The notes under the pieces: model-generated | Seen by the model: only the letters and a program-made list of their open reading frames with translations | What the model was told of the DNA's origin: nothing | Databases searched by the model: none | Program-made: the position numbers and the translations under genes | Origin: Myxocyprinus asiaticus | Taxonomy: Eukaryota > Chordata > Actinopteri > Cypriniformes > Catostomidae | Assembly: GCF_019703515.2 (NCBI RefSeq) | Contig: NC_059368.1 | Location: 34,870,735-34,934,734 of the forward strand | DNA: 64,000 bases | Reading direction: 5' to 3' | Shown: positions 34,046 through 47,140 of the stretch, in pieces | How positions within the stretch are numbered: the first letter of the stretch is position 1 | Layout: the number at the start of each line of letters is the position of its first letter

Positions 34046-34544
34046 GAGAGAGAGAGATATGGTACGTGTGCAATCACCTGTCTCTGTTGTCACTCCCAAG
34101 CGAAAATATTGTAGTGCAGTGACATGCACAGACCTTAGCAGGGTCAGGGGCGAAAGGCGCCCCTGTAGCCCCCGTTCTGTGCACTCCGATAAGAGGTAAG
34201 CATCTTGAGTAATCAGTCTGTTGTGTCTCTCAGCTGTGATGAGCCTAAATGCTGAAGATGTTAAAGCGTTTTCTTCCCAGCTTTAGTCGTGTAGTAGTAA
34301 TGCGAGAAATCACAGAGTGCCGATGAATGAAAATACTGACTGACTGGCGAAGCACATCACCTCAGATTAATAATTTACACACAAAAATTAAAATTTGCGA
34401 TGTCACAAAAATAAATGTAAAGAGACACACCTAGCTTTTTACACATCTGCACTGCTCTTACACTTTAATTTAGAATGGCATGAACACAAGTGGAGCGATA
34501 CAAACAGTGAAGCGTCCGAGTGCTGATGTTCTGAGACATCAGTA

Positions 34545-37335
<2,791 letters not shown>

Positions 37336-37508
37336 CAGGTGAAAGTATATAAGACAGGAATATATTACTATTTTATACAACAAATCCTCAAAATAATAAT
37401 AATACTGTATCATATTATGATGACAAACTGGACAACAATAAATAATTTTTGGGTTATAATATTAATAAATAACAACTGAATTCCAAAATGTTACTGGCAG
37501 TAGGTTTT

Positions 37509-37511
37509 GCG

Positions 37512-37555
<44 letters not shown>
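37509..37555. repeat. (GC)n-(AC)n alternating purine-pyrimidine tract
   Basis: Six GC steps run directly into about 16 AC steps, then a poly-A run near 37564. This kind of tract favours Z-DNA. Confidence 0.97.
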
Positions 37556-37560
<5 letters not shown>

Positions 37561-37574
37561 CCAAAAAAAAAAAA

Positions 37575-39280
37575 AGTTTCTTCATGATCTGAACATTTGT
37601 TTAAACTGGTGGGAAACTCACTGCAATTTAGTGATGTTCTTTCAGCGATATCTGTCTTTGATAACTGTTCTCAAAATGTTATCAAAGTTATTCATACATG
37701 GTTAGTGAAACATTTTTTTAAAGTTACTACATTAAAACTATTATTTCCATGATTTGGTTTCATGGTTTCACTTTAAAGAAAACAGCATGGAGAGCTGAAG
37801 TGAAATACAAATTATCAAGGTAAAATGATAAATAAATAAATAAATAATCAGCATTATTGATCATTTCTCGACATAGGTGTAATTTTAGGTCGGGGTGATG
37901 GGGAAAATCGGAAATGTCCCTACCAACATTTGGGCAATTTTACCACACAGAAAATACTTTAACTTTATACTTTGTTTTTATTTTCATTTTAATAACTATT
38001 AAATGTCATTAGTATAATTATTAATGTGTAAATGATTGTCCTATCTTCTGAAGCAGAGCATAAACGGTGTTGTCACGTGGCTCCTGTTACTTTTCTCAGT
38101 GCTGTTCTGGATGCTCCAATCACAGTCGTTTGTAAGATTTTAAAAAAATAATTTTTGACTTCCATTGTTATCTTACATCCAGTCCTTGAAATAAGTAGAT
38201 TTAAACAAGCACACTTTTCGTGTACAAATGTTTTGTGTAAAAAAAGGTCCTGAGTTTTGCATGCAGTCCAATGGAGGACTCTGCTTTTTCAGCCAATAAG
38301 CGTCATCTTGAGGAAGACACCTTAAAATTTGTACGATTTTGTCAGAGGTGCAGGATTTTAAGATGCTGGTATAACACCCAATACATTTTTTTTATTTTGC
38401 ACATTGGAGAAGAGCATTGGGAATAGAAAATTATGATTTGTCAATAAAATATGGCATTTGTGAAAAAAATAAATAAAACAAAATAATTAATTGTAGGCTA
38501 AAACCTAAAGCCTACTTTGTTCAGGAGGCCTACTTTTTCAGATAAAAATATAAGTACATATAAATAAGCAATAGGAGAAATATTTAGTTTATGTTGTGAT
38601 GTCATTTTGCACATGAAAATTGTTAATTTACCATTTGTTTAGATTTCCATTTGTTAAATGGTGGATAATACATTTTTACAGAATGTCACTTTATGTCCCT
38701 TGGATATTATTTTCTAGAGGTACACCTTGACCCATTAATCTTAAGTTTATCGTATCACATATCGCTGTCAAATTATCCAAGTGTATCACATATCACAATT
38801 TTCCTCCTAACCATGCAGCCCTATTGGTCAGTTCTTAATTTGTTAATTCTTTAGAAATTATTTAAAAAAAGGCTAATATTTAATATGGTGGGGCAGAAAA
38901 ATAAGAAATGACATTTGTTATGAGGTAATAATGACTGATGCCTGATTACCAGCCCGACTTTCTCACATTTTCTTAATAACAACATTTTGAATATTATCCT
39001 TGCAATGTGTCCCTGCCAAATTTCAAACCAAACCTACACTCTTGTTTCACGATATAAAAAGTTAATAAGGCTATTACAAAACACAAAATTAGGTGCTATC
39101 AAATAATAATAGGTAATCAATATAAAGTAATGAAGTGTCATTTTTTTTTTTGAAGTTTTTTCTCTTTTAGGACATTTCCAGTTTTTGTTTACCGTACATG
39201 TCCACTGGAGCACAAAAAATTCTGCATCACTGCGAAACACCATTTTTGGTTCTTCCTGGAACATAATTTTTTTTTAAAAT
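37575..39280. other. No recognised feature
   Basis: AT-rich, with short A/T runs and an (AAAT)n tract near 37830. No coding exon or repeat family could be recognised. Confidence 0.4.
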
Positions 39281-39282
39281 AT

Positions 39283-39283
39283 A

Positions 39284-39353
<70 letters not shown>
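39283..39353. repeat. (TA)n microsatellite
   Basis: About 33 TA units, preceded by TATACTGTA. Confidence 0.98.
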
Positions 39354-39356
<3 letters not shown>

Positions 39357-39440
39357 TACAGCATAATGTACATTTTAACTGGTGGAAAGTGAGCTCACTG
39401 TAAATAGTGATGTTTGGTTCATGAACAAACATATTTATAT

Positions 39441-39443
39441 AGG

Positions 39444-39503
<60 letters not shown>
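39441..39503. repeat. (GATA)n microsatellite
   Basis: About 15 GATA units followed by a T-rich run to 39534. GATA tracts are common in fish genomes. Confidence 0.98.
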
Positions 39504-39504
<1 letters not shown>

Positions 39505-39736
39505 TTTTTTTATTTTTTTTATTTTTATTTTTTTTACCAGTTCTTTTCAGTGAACTGAACAATGAACCCAATGGAAAAGCATCTCAAGACAACACAAATC
39601 AAGTCAACCAAAAGTTTGTAAATCAGACTGAGATATTTGTTCATGCAAATGGTCACAATTGGTTGCAGTGGTTCTCAAGTAAACAAACCATCTCTTTCAG
39701 AGATACCAAGGATTCGACTGAGTGGGCAAAATATGT

Positions 39737-39738
<2 letters not shown>

Positions 39739-39800
<62 letters not shown>
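39739..39800. repeat. (TA)n microsatellite
   Basis: About 30 TA units. The open frames here are repeat artefacts. Confidence 0.98.
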
Positions 39801-39803
<3 letters not shown>

Positions 39804-40199
39804 AATAGCAGATATGACAAATAAAACAAATGTAAAATATTTTTAGGAACTGATTGTATGACAGTTTTATCAACACACGTACAACTTGTTTGTAATAGCC
39901 AAATTAACATTCAATTTGCAAATAATTTTATTTGCAAAACATTTGCATAAATGGTCCTACTATGACATTGCCTCTTTGGTTCTTCATGGCACCTTTATTT
40001 TTTAAGAGTCAAAATTTGGACACCCATTATTCCATCCATTCTAGGAGTTTAATGATTTTGCAGAGGTACAGTAACATTGTGTTTGCTTGTGGGCCTCATT
40101 TATATATATATATGCTTTATTTTTGTTTTCTCTTTTCTCCTTTTTCTTACTTTGAATAATCATTTTGACAATAAAATGTAAATTAATCTTTTAAAATAC

Positions 40200-40223
40200 A
40201 TTTTTTTTTTTTTTTTTTTTTTT
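40200..40223. repeat. Poly-T run
   Basis: About 24 consecutive T bases. Confidence 0.95.
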
Positions 40224-40534
40224 ATGTGATACATAGGCTACAGTACACCTGCCAGACAGTGGGTCTATAGTCTTGTTTGGTCTTTATTGTTTCGGTAAAA
40301 ATGCCTTATAAATAAATTTAATTAAAAGAAAAAAGAACAAACTTAAAATTTAAGTATTGTAATCATGTAGTGACTTTATGTTGTGGGTTGCTTTCTCTTT
40401 CATCCTTAAACTCATACAGTTTATAATTATATATTTACATGCATTTAAGAAAACAGTAGGGCTTTAGATCAAAAGGTTTTTAATATCATGAAACATTAAT
40501 TTTAATCAGGTGTGTCCAATTATTTAAATTAAGG

Positions 40535-40800
40535 TCTGTTTCTCACTCAAAGCATATGGCATCATGTGGTTCCTGAAGATGCATATGAACCACTTTTACG
40601 GTGCTTGCTTTAAATTTTCTTTTTTGGAACTTGAAATTCACAGTCCCCATTCATTGAATGGAAATGAATAGCCTGGACATTATGCTAAACATCTTCTTTT
40701 GTCTGAACATCTTCCTTCCTTGTTCCACAAAATAAAAAAGTCAGTTTGGAATGACATGAGGGTGAAGAAATGTTTTCATGTTAGGTGAGCTATCTCTTTA
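40535..40800. mobile_element. Half copy of the TTAA foldback MITE
   Basis: Right-half text: ATGACATGAGGGTGAAGAAA near 40752 and GGTGAGCTATCTCTTTAA at 40783-40800, with CATTCATTGAATGGAAATGA inside. The left half is missing. More diverged than the copies at 45 and 63 kb. Confidence 0.75.
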
Positions 40801-41543
40801 AGCCTGTGCCTGTGTTTGAGTAGTTCAATTCTGTTTACCGATAAAATGATTAATTGCCCCCAATAGCTAAACTTAGCTCCCCAACATGCCTACATGATGC
40901 TTAAAATCCACCCCTGCAGACATTGTTGACATTATTCACAGCAAGTGGCCCAGAAAAAATATAGCGTAATTCATCACTTTTGCTTTTTGTAGTAACAGGT
41001 AGGTGTCGTTTTCTATTTTTCCATGTCTGGCTCCATCAGATTCATCATATGAGCTACATCATCACACATAATAGACAATCAAGTCAAGAACATGTAGGCA
41101 GAATACTGTAGTTTTAAACAACTCTCCAGCAATTACCTTTTCATCTAGACTATTAATACTCTAGAAAACCAGTTGTACTCTCTGCTTGCATTTCTTTGCT
41201 CTCTGCTCTGTCATGTTTCCTGTTGTGTTCTGCCGTTTGGCTCATTGGCAAAGTCCTCACCCTCCGTCTGTTCAGCCTGCTGACAAAAGCACTCTTCCCT
41301 TTGAAGATTGTTTCTATTTTTTCTTGTCCTTTTTTTTTATTTTTTTTATTGGACTGTCTCTTCTAATCAAACTCCCTCTCTCTCTTTAGCTCTTGGCTAA
41401 ATATTATGTAAAATTGCTTTTGTTTGTTCAATAGCCCAAGAATAGAAAATAAATAAATAAAAAATAAAGGAATTAAAGATATATTTCCAGCACCTCCACA
41501 AGTTCACAGAATAATTTAATTGTTGTTGTTCTTTCTCATTTGC
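40801..41543. other. No recognised feature
   Basis: AT-rich sequence with a T-rich stretch near 41330-41350. Nothing else recognised. Confidence 0.4.
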
Positions 41544-41858
41544 TGTACCATTTGAAGGAAAGAGGCGAGAGAAGGAGGATCCATGTACAGGCTTTTTAAT
41601 TAAAACTCAGAAATAAACATAAAAGAACTCAAAACGCAACAACAGAACAAACCATTAAATCCATGAAGGGTTAACTGACAAAGACAGAGAGAACACAAGG
41701 GCAGTATATACACAAATACTAACAAGATTAACAAGACACAGCTGGGATCAATCAAGGGGAACACAGAGACACAACATAAATCAAAACCAATATTCAAACT
41801 AAAAGTCCTTTTAGTGTGACCTCTAGTGGTTGCTAGGGAGAATGTCCCAAGTGTTACA
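41544..41858 (-). repeat. LTR, complete 3' copy
   Basis: Minus strand starts TGTAACACTTGGGACATTC and ends with a TGGTACA-type terminus. It contains TTTTTAATTAAAACTCAG near 41590. Confidence 0.85.
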
Positions 41859-42458
41859 GAGCCCCTTATCTAAGGAGCAGCTCCTGATGCTCAATAACAT
41901 AAAACAAACAAACAAAAAAAAAAAAAAATAGATCATAGGAAGCAGAGACTCAGGGGGTGGAGCTGCAGGAGGCGGAGCCTCTGAAGATGGAGCTACAGGA
42001 GGCAAGGTCTCAGGCGTGGAGCCATGGGATGCGGATGCTCCGGAGAAGGAGCTACAGGTGGCAAGGGTTCAGGGGGCGGAGCCACGGGGAGGTGGAGGCT
42101 CCAGAGATGGAGCCACAAGAAGTAAGGGTTCAGGTGGACGAGCTGCAGGAGGCAGAAGCTCAGGGTGCGGAGACCCAGAGGGCAGAGCCGCAGTAGGCGG
42201 AGACTCAGAGGGCAAAGTCGCTGGACAGGAGTCAGCAGACTGGACGACAGCCACTGGACAAGGATCATACTGGAAGTGGGTGGCTGCTGGACACTGAAAA
42301 GACTGGTAACTTGTGTCTGACAGGTGCTGACCACTGGATTGAGCAACAGACCGGTCAACGGATTCTGGGGACTGGACAGGATTGTCGACGGTCACAGGGG
42401 ACCGAACAGGCTCGAAAGTCACTGGGGGCAGGACGGACTCGTCGACTGCCTCAGGGAA

Positions 42459-43490
42459 CTAGAAAGTCTCGATGAGTACAGGGAACCGGACAGATTCGGG
42501 GAACCGGACAGACTCGGGGAACTGGAGAGGCTTGTCGACAGACTCAGTGGTTGGGAGCGCTGGCAGCAACTGGGAAATGGCCTCCATGGCCGGGAGAGCT
42601 CTCAGCAACTGGGGAACGGCCTCCATGGCTGGGAGAGCTCTCAGCAACTGGGGAACGGCCTCCATGGCTGGGAGAGCTGGCAGCGACTGAGGAACGGCCT
42701 CCGTGGCTGGGAGAGCTGGCAGGGACTGGGGAACGGCCTCCGTGGCTGGGAGAGCTGGCAGCGACTGGGGAACGGCCTCCGTGGCTGGGAGAGCTGGCAG
42801 TGACTGGGGAACGGCCTCCGTGGCTGGGAGAGCTGGCAGCGACTGGGGAACGGCCTCCATGGCTGGGAGAGCTGGCAGCGACTGGGGAACGGCCTCCGTG
42901 GCTGGGAGAGCTGCCAGCAACTGGGGAACAGCCTCCGTGGCTGTGAGTGCAGGCTGTGACTGGAGACCAGGGGCTCTCCTCCTCTTCCAGATGGCCGGGG
43001 GCACTGCTGTGGGAACGGCCTTCATGGCCGAGGATGCTGGCATTGGGACGGACGAGGCTTCAAGTGCTGGCTCCGGGATGGACAAGGCTTCAGGAACTGG
43101 CTCGTTGACTGTGGCAGGCATTGGCGCTTGCTTGTTGACTGTGGCAGGCGTGGGCACTGGCTCATTGACCGTGGCAGGTGTGGGCGCTGGCTCATTGACC
43201 GTGGCAGGCGTGGGCGCTGGCAGTGGCTCGGGATTACTGCCATACCCCATAGTGTAAGGGAAGAATGTAAGCCTCACAGCATAGTCAATGAATTCGACCA
43301 AGGAAAGTTCACATCTGCCACCTGGCAGACAGGATTTCAGAGGCTCATTAAGTCCGAACCAATAGCAGTTCTTGAGGCAAATATCTCCCCAATTGAAATC
43401 CTGGTTGATACTGCAGAACTGCTCTGTATATTGCTCGATAATATCACCTCTTTGTCTGAGAGACAACAATTGCCAAGCCGCTAGATCCAT
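42459..43490 (-). CDS. Retrotransposon gag-like protein with tandem Pro-Ala repeats
   Basis: A 343-codon open frame. The N-terminus (MDLAAWQLLSLRQRGDIIEQ, then YTEQFCSINQDFNW and LNEPLKSCLPGG) resembles the gag capsid-like fold of fish LTR elements, with the pattern W-L-x-L-R-Q. Residues ~90-130 hold about four 10-residue units (PATVNEPAPT). From about residue 185 to 315 come about ten 13-residue units (ALPATEAVPQSLP). There is no zinc knuckle. The ORF starts 18 bases from the LTR and ends at 42459. Pro-rich sequence continues in other frames to about 41940, suggesting the original ORF was longer. It is host-unrelated; whether it is expressed is unknown. Confidence 0.7.
   Translation of the reverse strand: MDLAAWQLLSLRQRGDIIEQYTEQFCSINQDFNWGDICLKNCYWFGLNEPLKSCLPGGRCELSLVEFIDYAVRLTFFPYTMGYGSNPEPLPAPTPATVNEPAPTPATVNEPVPTPATVNKQAPMPATVNEPVPEALSIPEPALEASSVPMPASSAMKAVPTAVPPAIWKRRRAPGLQSQPALTATEAVPQLLAALPATEAVPQSLPALPAMEAVPQSLPALPATEAVPQSLPALPATEAVPQSLPALPATEAVPQSLPALPATEAVPQSLPALPAMEAVPQLLRALPAMEAVPQLLRALPAMEAISQLLPALPTTESVDKPLQFPESVRFPESVRFPVLIETF
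42561..42950. repeat. 39-bp coding minisatellite (~10 copies)
   Basis: Unit text CTCCGTGGCTGGGAGAGCTG plus GCAGCGACTGGGGAACGGC, length 39 bases = 13 codons, so copy-number changes keep the gag frame. The period leaves several frames open on both strands, which explains the overlapping ORFs. Confidence 0.95.
43095..43215. repeat. 30-bp coding minisatellite (~4 copies)
   Basis: Unit around CTCATTGACCGTGGCAGGCG plus TGGGCGCTGG, 30 bases = 10 codons, in the same gag ORF. Confidence 0.9.
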
Positions 43491-43507
43491 AGTCTGGTCA
43501 GTTGTTC

Positions 43508-43750
43508 TGTAACATTTGCAAGCAAGAGGCGAGAGAAGGAGGATCTATGTGCAGGCTTTTTAATTAAAACTCAGATAAATAAACATAAAAGAACTCAAAC
43601 CACGACAACAGAACAAACTGTTACATCCATGGAAGGTTGACAACTGACAAAGACGGAGAGATCATGAGGGCAATATATACACAATACTAACAAGGTTAAC
43701 AAGACACAGCTGGGATCAATCAAGGGGAACACAGAGAACAGAGACACAAC
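43508..43750 (-). repeat. LTR, truncated 5' copy
   Basis: Same text as the left LTR from TGTAACATTTGCAAGC to GAGACACAAC. The segment matching 41770-41858 of the left copy is absent and is replaced by unrelated sequence. Confidence 0.85.
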
Positions 43751-44830
43751 ATTGCTATGTTGGTTTCCTCACTCTGCCACTCCACCTCCAGGCTAGCTGA
43801 GGTAGGCACCACGTCTTCCAGGTACACATTTGCAGGTGCACTACAGACATTATCAAGGCCAATGCTGATCGGTGTAGATGTTCTCTCACATTTTGGGCAG
43901 TGAGTCATTTGATCACTTTCCAAAGGGTTTGTTGTTTCAAGGCCACTGTCTTGATCATCTACATGGCCCATTTTAGTTCCATGCAGCCCATCGGTTTAGC
44001 TAGCATTCTCTGGCTGATTAACATCAGTAGTTGCAGAGGTATTACTATCTGCAGGCTTAAAATATCCTGTAAGATTTTTTTTTTTTTTTACAAAGATGTT
44101 GATTGCGTTGCTCTATTAGCTTGTGCATGTTTCTTTTATGTGCCCTACTCTTGTGGTTCTTGAAGTCTGATATCTTTCACAATATGCAATGACTCAATGC
44201 TGGACAGCTTAACAAAAGGATGTGTCCACTGCATCATTGCAATCAACCAATCAATGTCACCAGCGGCAAAAACATTTTTCTGTAATTAAATAATGGTATA
44301 TTCTATGTATAACTAAAAACCTTAAAAATAATTAAAAACATATCTAAAAATTAATTATATATATAATTGCAGCCAATAGGCAGGCAGCAGGCCCCTGGGC
44401 TTCAGCCCATGTAAAATGGTGCATTAATGCGCCCCTGCTCATGATGTAGACCTTGAGTATTGTTGAACTAAACATGCAGCTTCCTGAGACACATCTTCAT
44501 CTTTCTGAAGCTTTATTGGCTGAAGAATGAGTTGAGAAGACAAGAGTCTCATGACAAACCAGCAGACAGTGCTGTCTTTGTTGTCAAGGTTTGCTTGAAG
44601 GCTTTAAAGCCCTTGTAGTGTGCTGTTCCATATTTAGACTACTTTTAAAAGAGAATAAATATTTCATTTGGGTGGAGGGAATGTTATTACAAAGAAACAG
44701 CTTGTAGACCAAATTTAAACAATACAATTAATTTAATTATAAAAATCCAATCAAAATGAACCTATGAAAAAAGCACATTCAGTCATATTAAATATCCTGA
44801 CACCAACAACCATATTCATTGATATGAATG
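43751..44830. other. No recognised gene
   Basis: A minus frame at 43971-43720 (83 codons) begins beyond the truncated LTR and has no recognised domain. The rest is AT-rich. Confidence 0.4.
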
Positions 44831-44835
44831 TTGAA

Positions 44836-45261
44836 GGATTAATTCACCCAAAAATGAAAATTCTCTCATCATACTCACCCTTATGTCATCCCAGATGTGT
44901 ATGACATTCTTTCATCTGCTGAACTCAAATTAAGATTTTTAGAAGAATATCTCAGCTCTATTGGTCCATACAATGCAAGTGAATGGGTGCCAAAACTTTG
45001 AATTTCCAAAAATTGCATAAAGACAGCATAAAAGTAATCTATATTCCAGAGGTTAAATCAATGTCTTCAGAAGCAATATGATAGGTGTGAGTGAGAAACA
45101 GATAAATATTTAAGTCCTTTTTTACTATAAATTCTCTTCTCCGTTAAGTCAATCTCCACTTTAACTTTCACATTCTTCTTCTTGTGTTTTTGGTGATTCA
45201 CATTTTTCATGCATATCGCCCCCTACTGTGCAGGGAGAAGAATTTCTAGCAAAAAAATGAC
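44836..45261. mobile_element. Half copy of the TTAA foldback MITE
   Basis: Begins GGATTAATTCACCCAAAAAT at 44836 and runs through one arm to the centre (ATCGCCCCCTACTGTGCAGG near 45216). It is cut at 45262 by the TTAA of the next copy. Its second arm is not found beyond the next copy. Confidence 0.85.
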
Positions 45262-45885
45262 TTAAAGGGATAGTTAACCAAAAAATGAAAATTCTCTCAT
45301 CTTTTACTCACCTTTATGCCATACCAGATGTGTATTACTTTCTTTCATCGGCTGATCTCAAACTCAGCTCTGTAGGTCCATACAATGTAAGTGAATAGGT
45401 GCCAAATTTTGAAGCTCCAAAATCTACATAAGGGTAACATAAAAGTACTCCAGATGATTTTGGTGATTTAATCCAGAAGCGATATAATAGGTGTGGGTGA
45501 GAAACAGATCAATACAACAGATTCACATTCTCCTTCTTTTGTTTTTGGTGATTCACATTCTTCATGCATATCGCTCTCTACTGGGCAGAGAGGAGAATTT
45601 ATGACCAAAAATTACTTAAATATCGATCTGTTTCTCACCCACACATATCATATTGTGTCTGAACACATGGATTTAACCACTAGAGTCATATGGATTACTT
45701 TTATGCTCCCTTTATGAGGATTTTGGAGCTTCTAAATTTTGGCACCCATTCACTTGCATTGTATGGACCTACAGAGCTGAGATATTCTCCTAAAAATCTT
45801 AAATTGTGTTCTGCAGAAGAAGAAAAAAGTCATACACATCTGGGATGGCATGAGGGTAAGTAAATTATGATAGAATTTAAAAAAA
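45262..45885. mobile_element. Complete TTAA foldback MITE
   Basis: Starts TTAAAGGGATAGTTAACC at 45262. Left arm (45266-45560) and right arm (45600-45880) are inverted copies, for example GGTCCATACAATGTAAGTG at 45373 against TGCATTGTATGGACC near 45755. The right end decays into a poly-A run at about 45880. The central loop includes ATCGCTCTCTACTGGGCAG. Confidence 0.88.
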
Positions 45886-46010
45886 AAAAAAAACATTAAT
45901 GTTTGTTCATAATGCCTAATACTGTAAGTAAGGGATAATGTACAGTCAGCCGGTTGTTATTGCACAATAAACCCTGACAGGGTGATTGGTATTTTGTGTA
46001 AATGCCCAAC

Positions 46011-46060
46011 TGACTCCTCAATATTCAGCCTATTACAAGACTACTTGCCAATAAATAAAT
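46011..46060. repeat. Dispersed repeat, left copy
   Basis: ACTGACTCCTCAATATTCAG, followed by ACAAGACTACTTGCCAATAA; the same text is at 51474-51530 in direct orientation. Both copies lie outside the DIRS element at 46.7-50.9 kb. I recognise the text as a common fish repeat end but cannot name it. Confidence 0.75.
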
Positions 46061-46144
46061 GACTTGTCACAAAACTATTTGGGGGCGGGGGGTGGGGGGG
46101 TTATCTGACTGCTGTTTATTAAAAAAGGACAGCGGTCAATGGGG

Positions 46145-46159
46145 CCGTATTGAAAAGGG

Positions 46160-46225
<66 letters not shown>
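46145..46225. repeat. (TA)n microsatellite
   Basis: About 38 AT/TA units ending in ATACTGTATATATAAACTG. Confidence 0.98.
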
Positions 46226-46909
46226 TGTATATATAAACTGTGATTTTGTACTTATTTAGAGAATGAAAAATGTAATTACAATCCAGGAGTTTTCTGATAA
46301 TTTGTAAATGTGACTAAAAAATAACAATGTCCAAAATGAGAGTAAAAATTATTCACTTAATTTCAGCACAGTCAAAAATCAGTAGAAAGAAATATGGAGA
46401 TGAAGTACAAAGAACTGAAATACAGTAATGAAATGCAATAAATAAATAAATAAAAAAATAAAAATAAAATAAATACAGTAGAGGCTAATGTCAAAAGACA
46501 ATACAAACAGAACATTAGCTTACCCATTTGCTTCAGCATACATCACCTTAATACATGCTTATATCATTCACAGCATTTTATGCACAACACATGCTTAAAC
46601 TCTCAAAGTATTTTATGCATTTAACATGCTGAAATCACTCAAAGTATTTTACTTATTTTTACATCTCGGTTACATGGAACATAACCCTGGTTCCCTGAGT
46701 GGGAACGAGACACTATGGGACACCATCTGAGTGTCACGTGGTCTGAAGCCCTTATATAATCATGCCAATTTATTGGCTGATGGTGCTGAAGCGACGCCCC
46801 TTGGGAGCTACATCACAGGCTTCATAAAGGTGCTCGCTTTCACGCCATTGAGTCTGATTTTCTGCAGGAAGGCACGAGCCTTCTGTTAGAGAGTATGGGC
46901 AGCTATGCA

Positions 46910-46992
46910 GCATCTCATTTCCACTCAGGGAACCAGGGTACGTTCCACATAACTGAGATGTTCCCTTTCGAGCTGCATATTCGCTATGGGAA
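46910..46992. repeat. Internal complementary region of the second DIRS
   Basis: CATCTCATTTCCACTCAGGG to AACTGAGATG (46910-46960) is the inverted copy of the left terminus (46662-46711). The following TTCCCTTTCGAGCTGCATAT (46961-46980) is the inverted match of CGATTACGCAGCTCGAG near 50885 in the right terminus. Same circle-junction logic as the first DIRS, with more mismatches on the right side. Confidence 0.8.
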
Positions 46993-47140
46993 CAATATAC
47001 ATTCACGCCATTCGAACAGAAACTGCCTAAGCCTGTGTGGCAAGCAAATAGCAGCGCACAAGTGAGCTAAAGCTTCTGAATAAAAAGAAGGAATTATGAG
47101 TTTACTCCTGTTCCAACAGAGAAAACCTGGGAAGCAGGAG

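Larger units (their letters stand above)
41544..43750 (-). mobile_element. Gag-only LTR retrotransposon
   Basis: Two direct LTR copies flank about 1.65 kb. The left copy (41544-41858) is complete, TGTAC...TTACA on the plus strand. The right copy (43508-43750) matches until GAGACACAAC and then diverges, so its outer ~70 bases are lost. The interior has one long minus-strand gag-like ORF starting 18 bases from the LTR, and no protease, RT or integrase. Not autonomous as it stands. No target duplication can be tested because the right end is missing. Confidence 0.85.

Noticed and set aside
33888..34199. 103-codon frame with a Cys-Val run
   Set aside because: The run is the (TG)n microsatellite; the flanks have no recognisable protein sequence.
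42551..43257. Plus-strand frames overlapping the gag-like ORF (131 and 184 codons)
   Set aside because: They arise from the 39-bp and 30-bp in-frame repeats. The minus-strand frame has the gag-like N-terminus and correct placement next to the LTR.
42459..43490. Gag-like ORF as a domesticated host gene
   Set aside because: It is flanked by two LTR copies of the same family and lies next to the LTR as in an unrearranged element; nothing supports host function.
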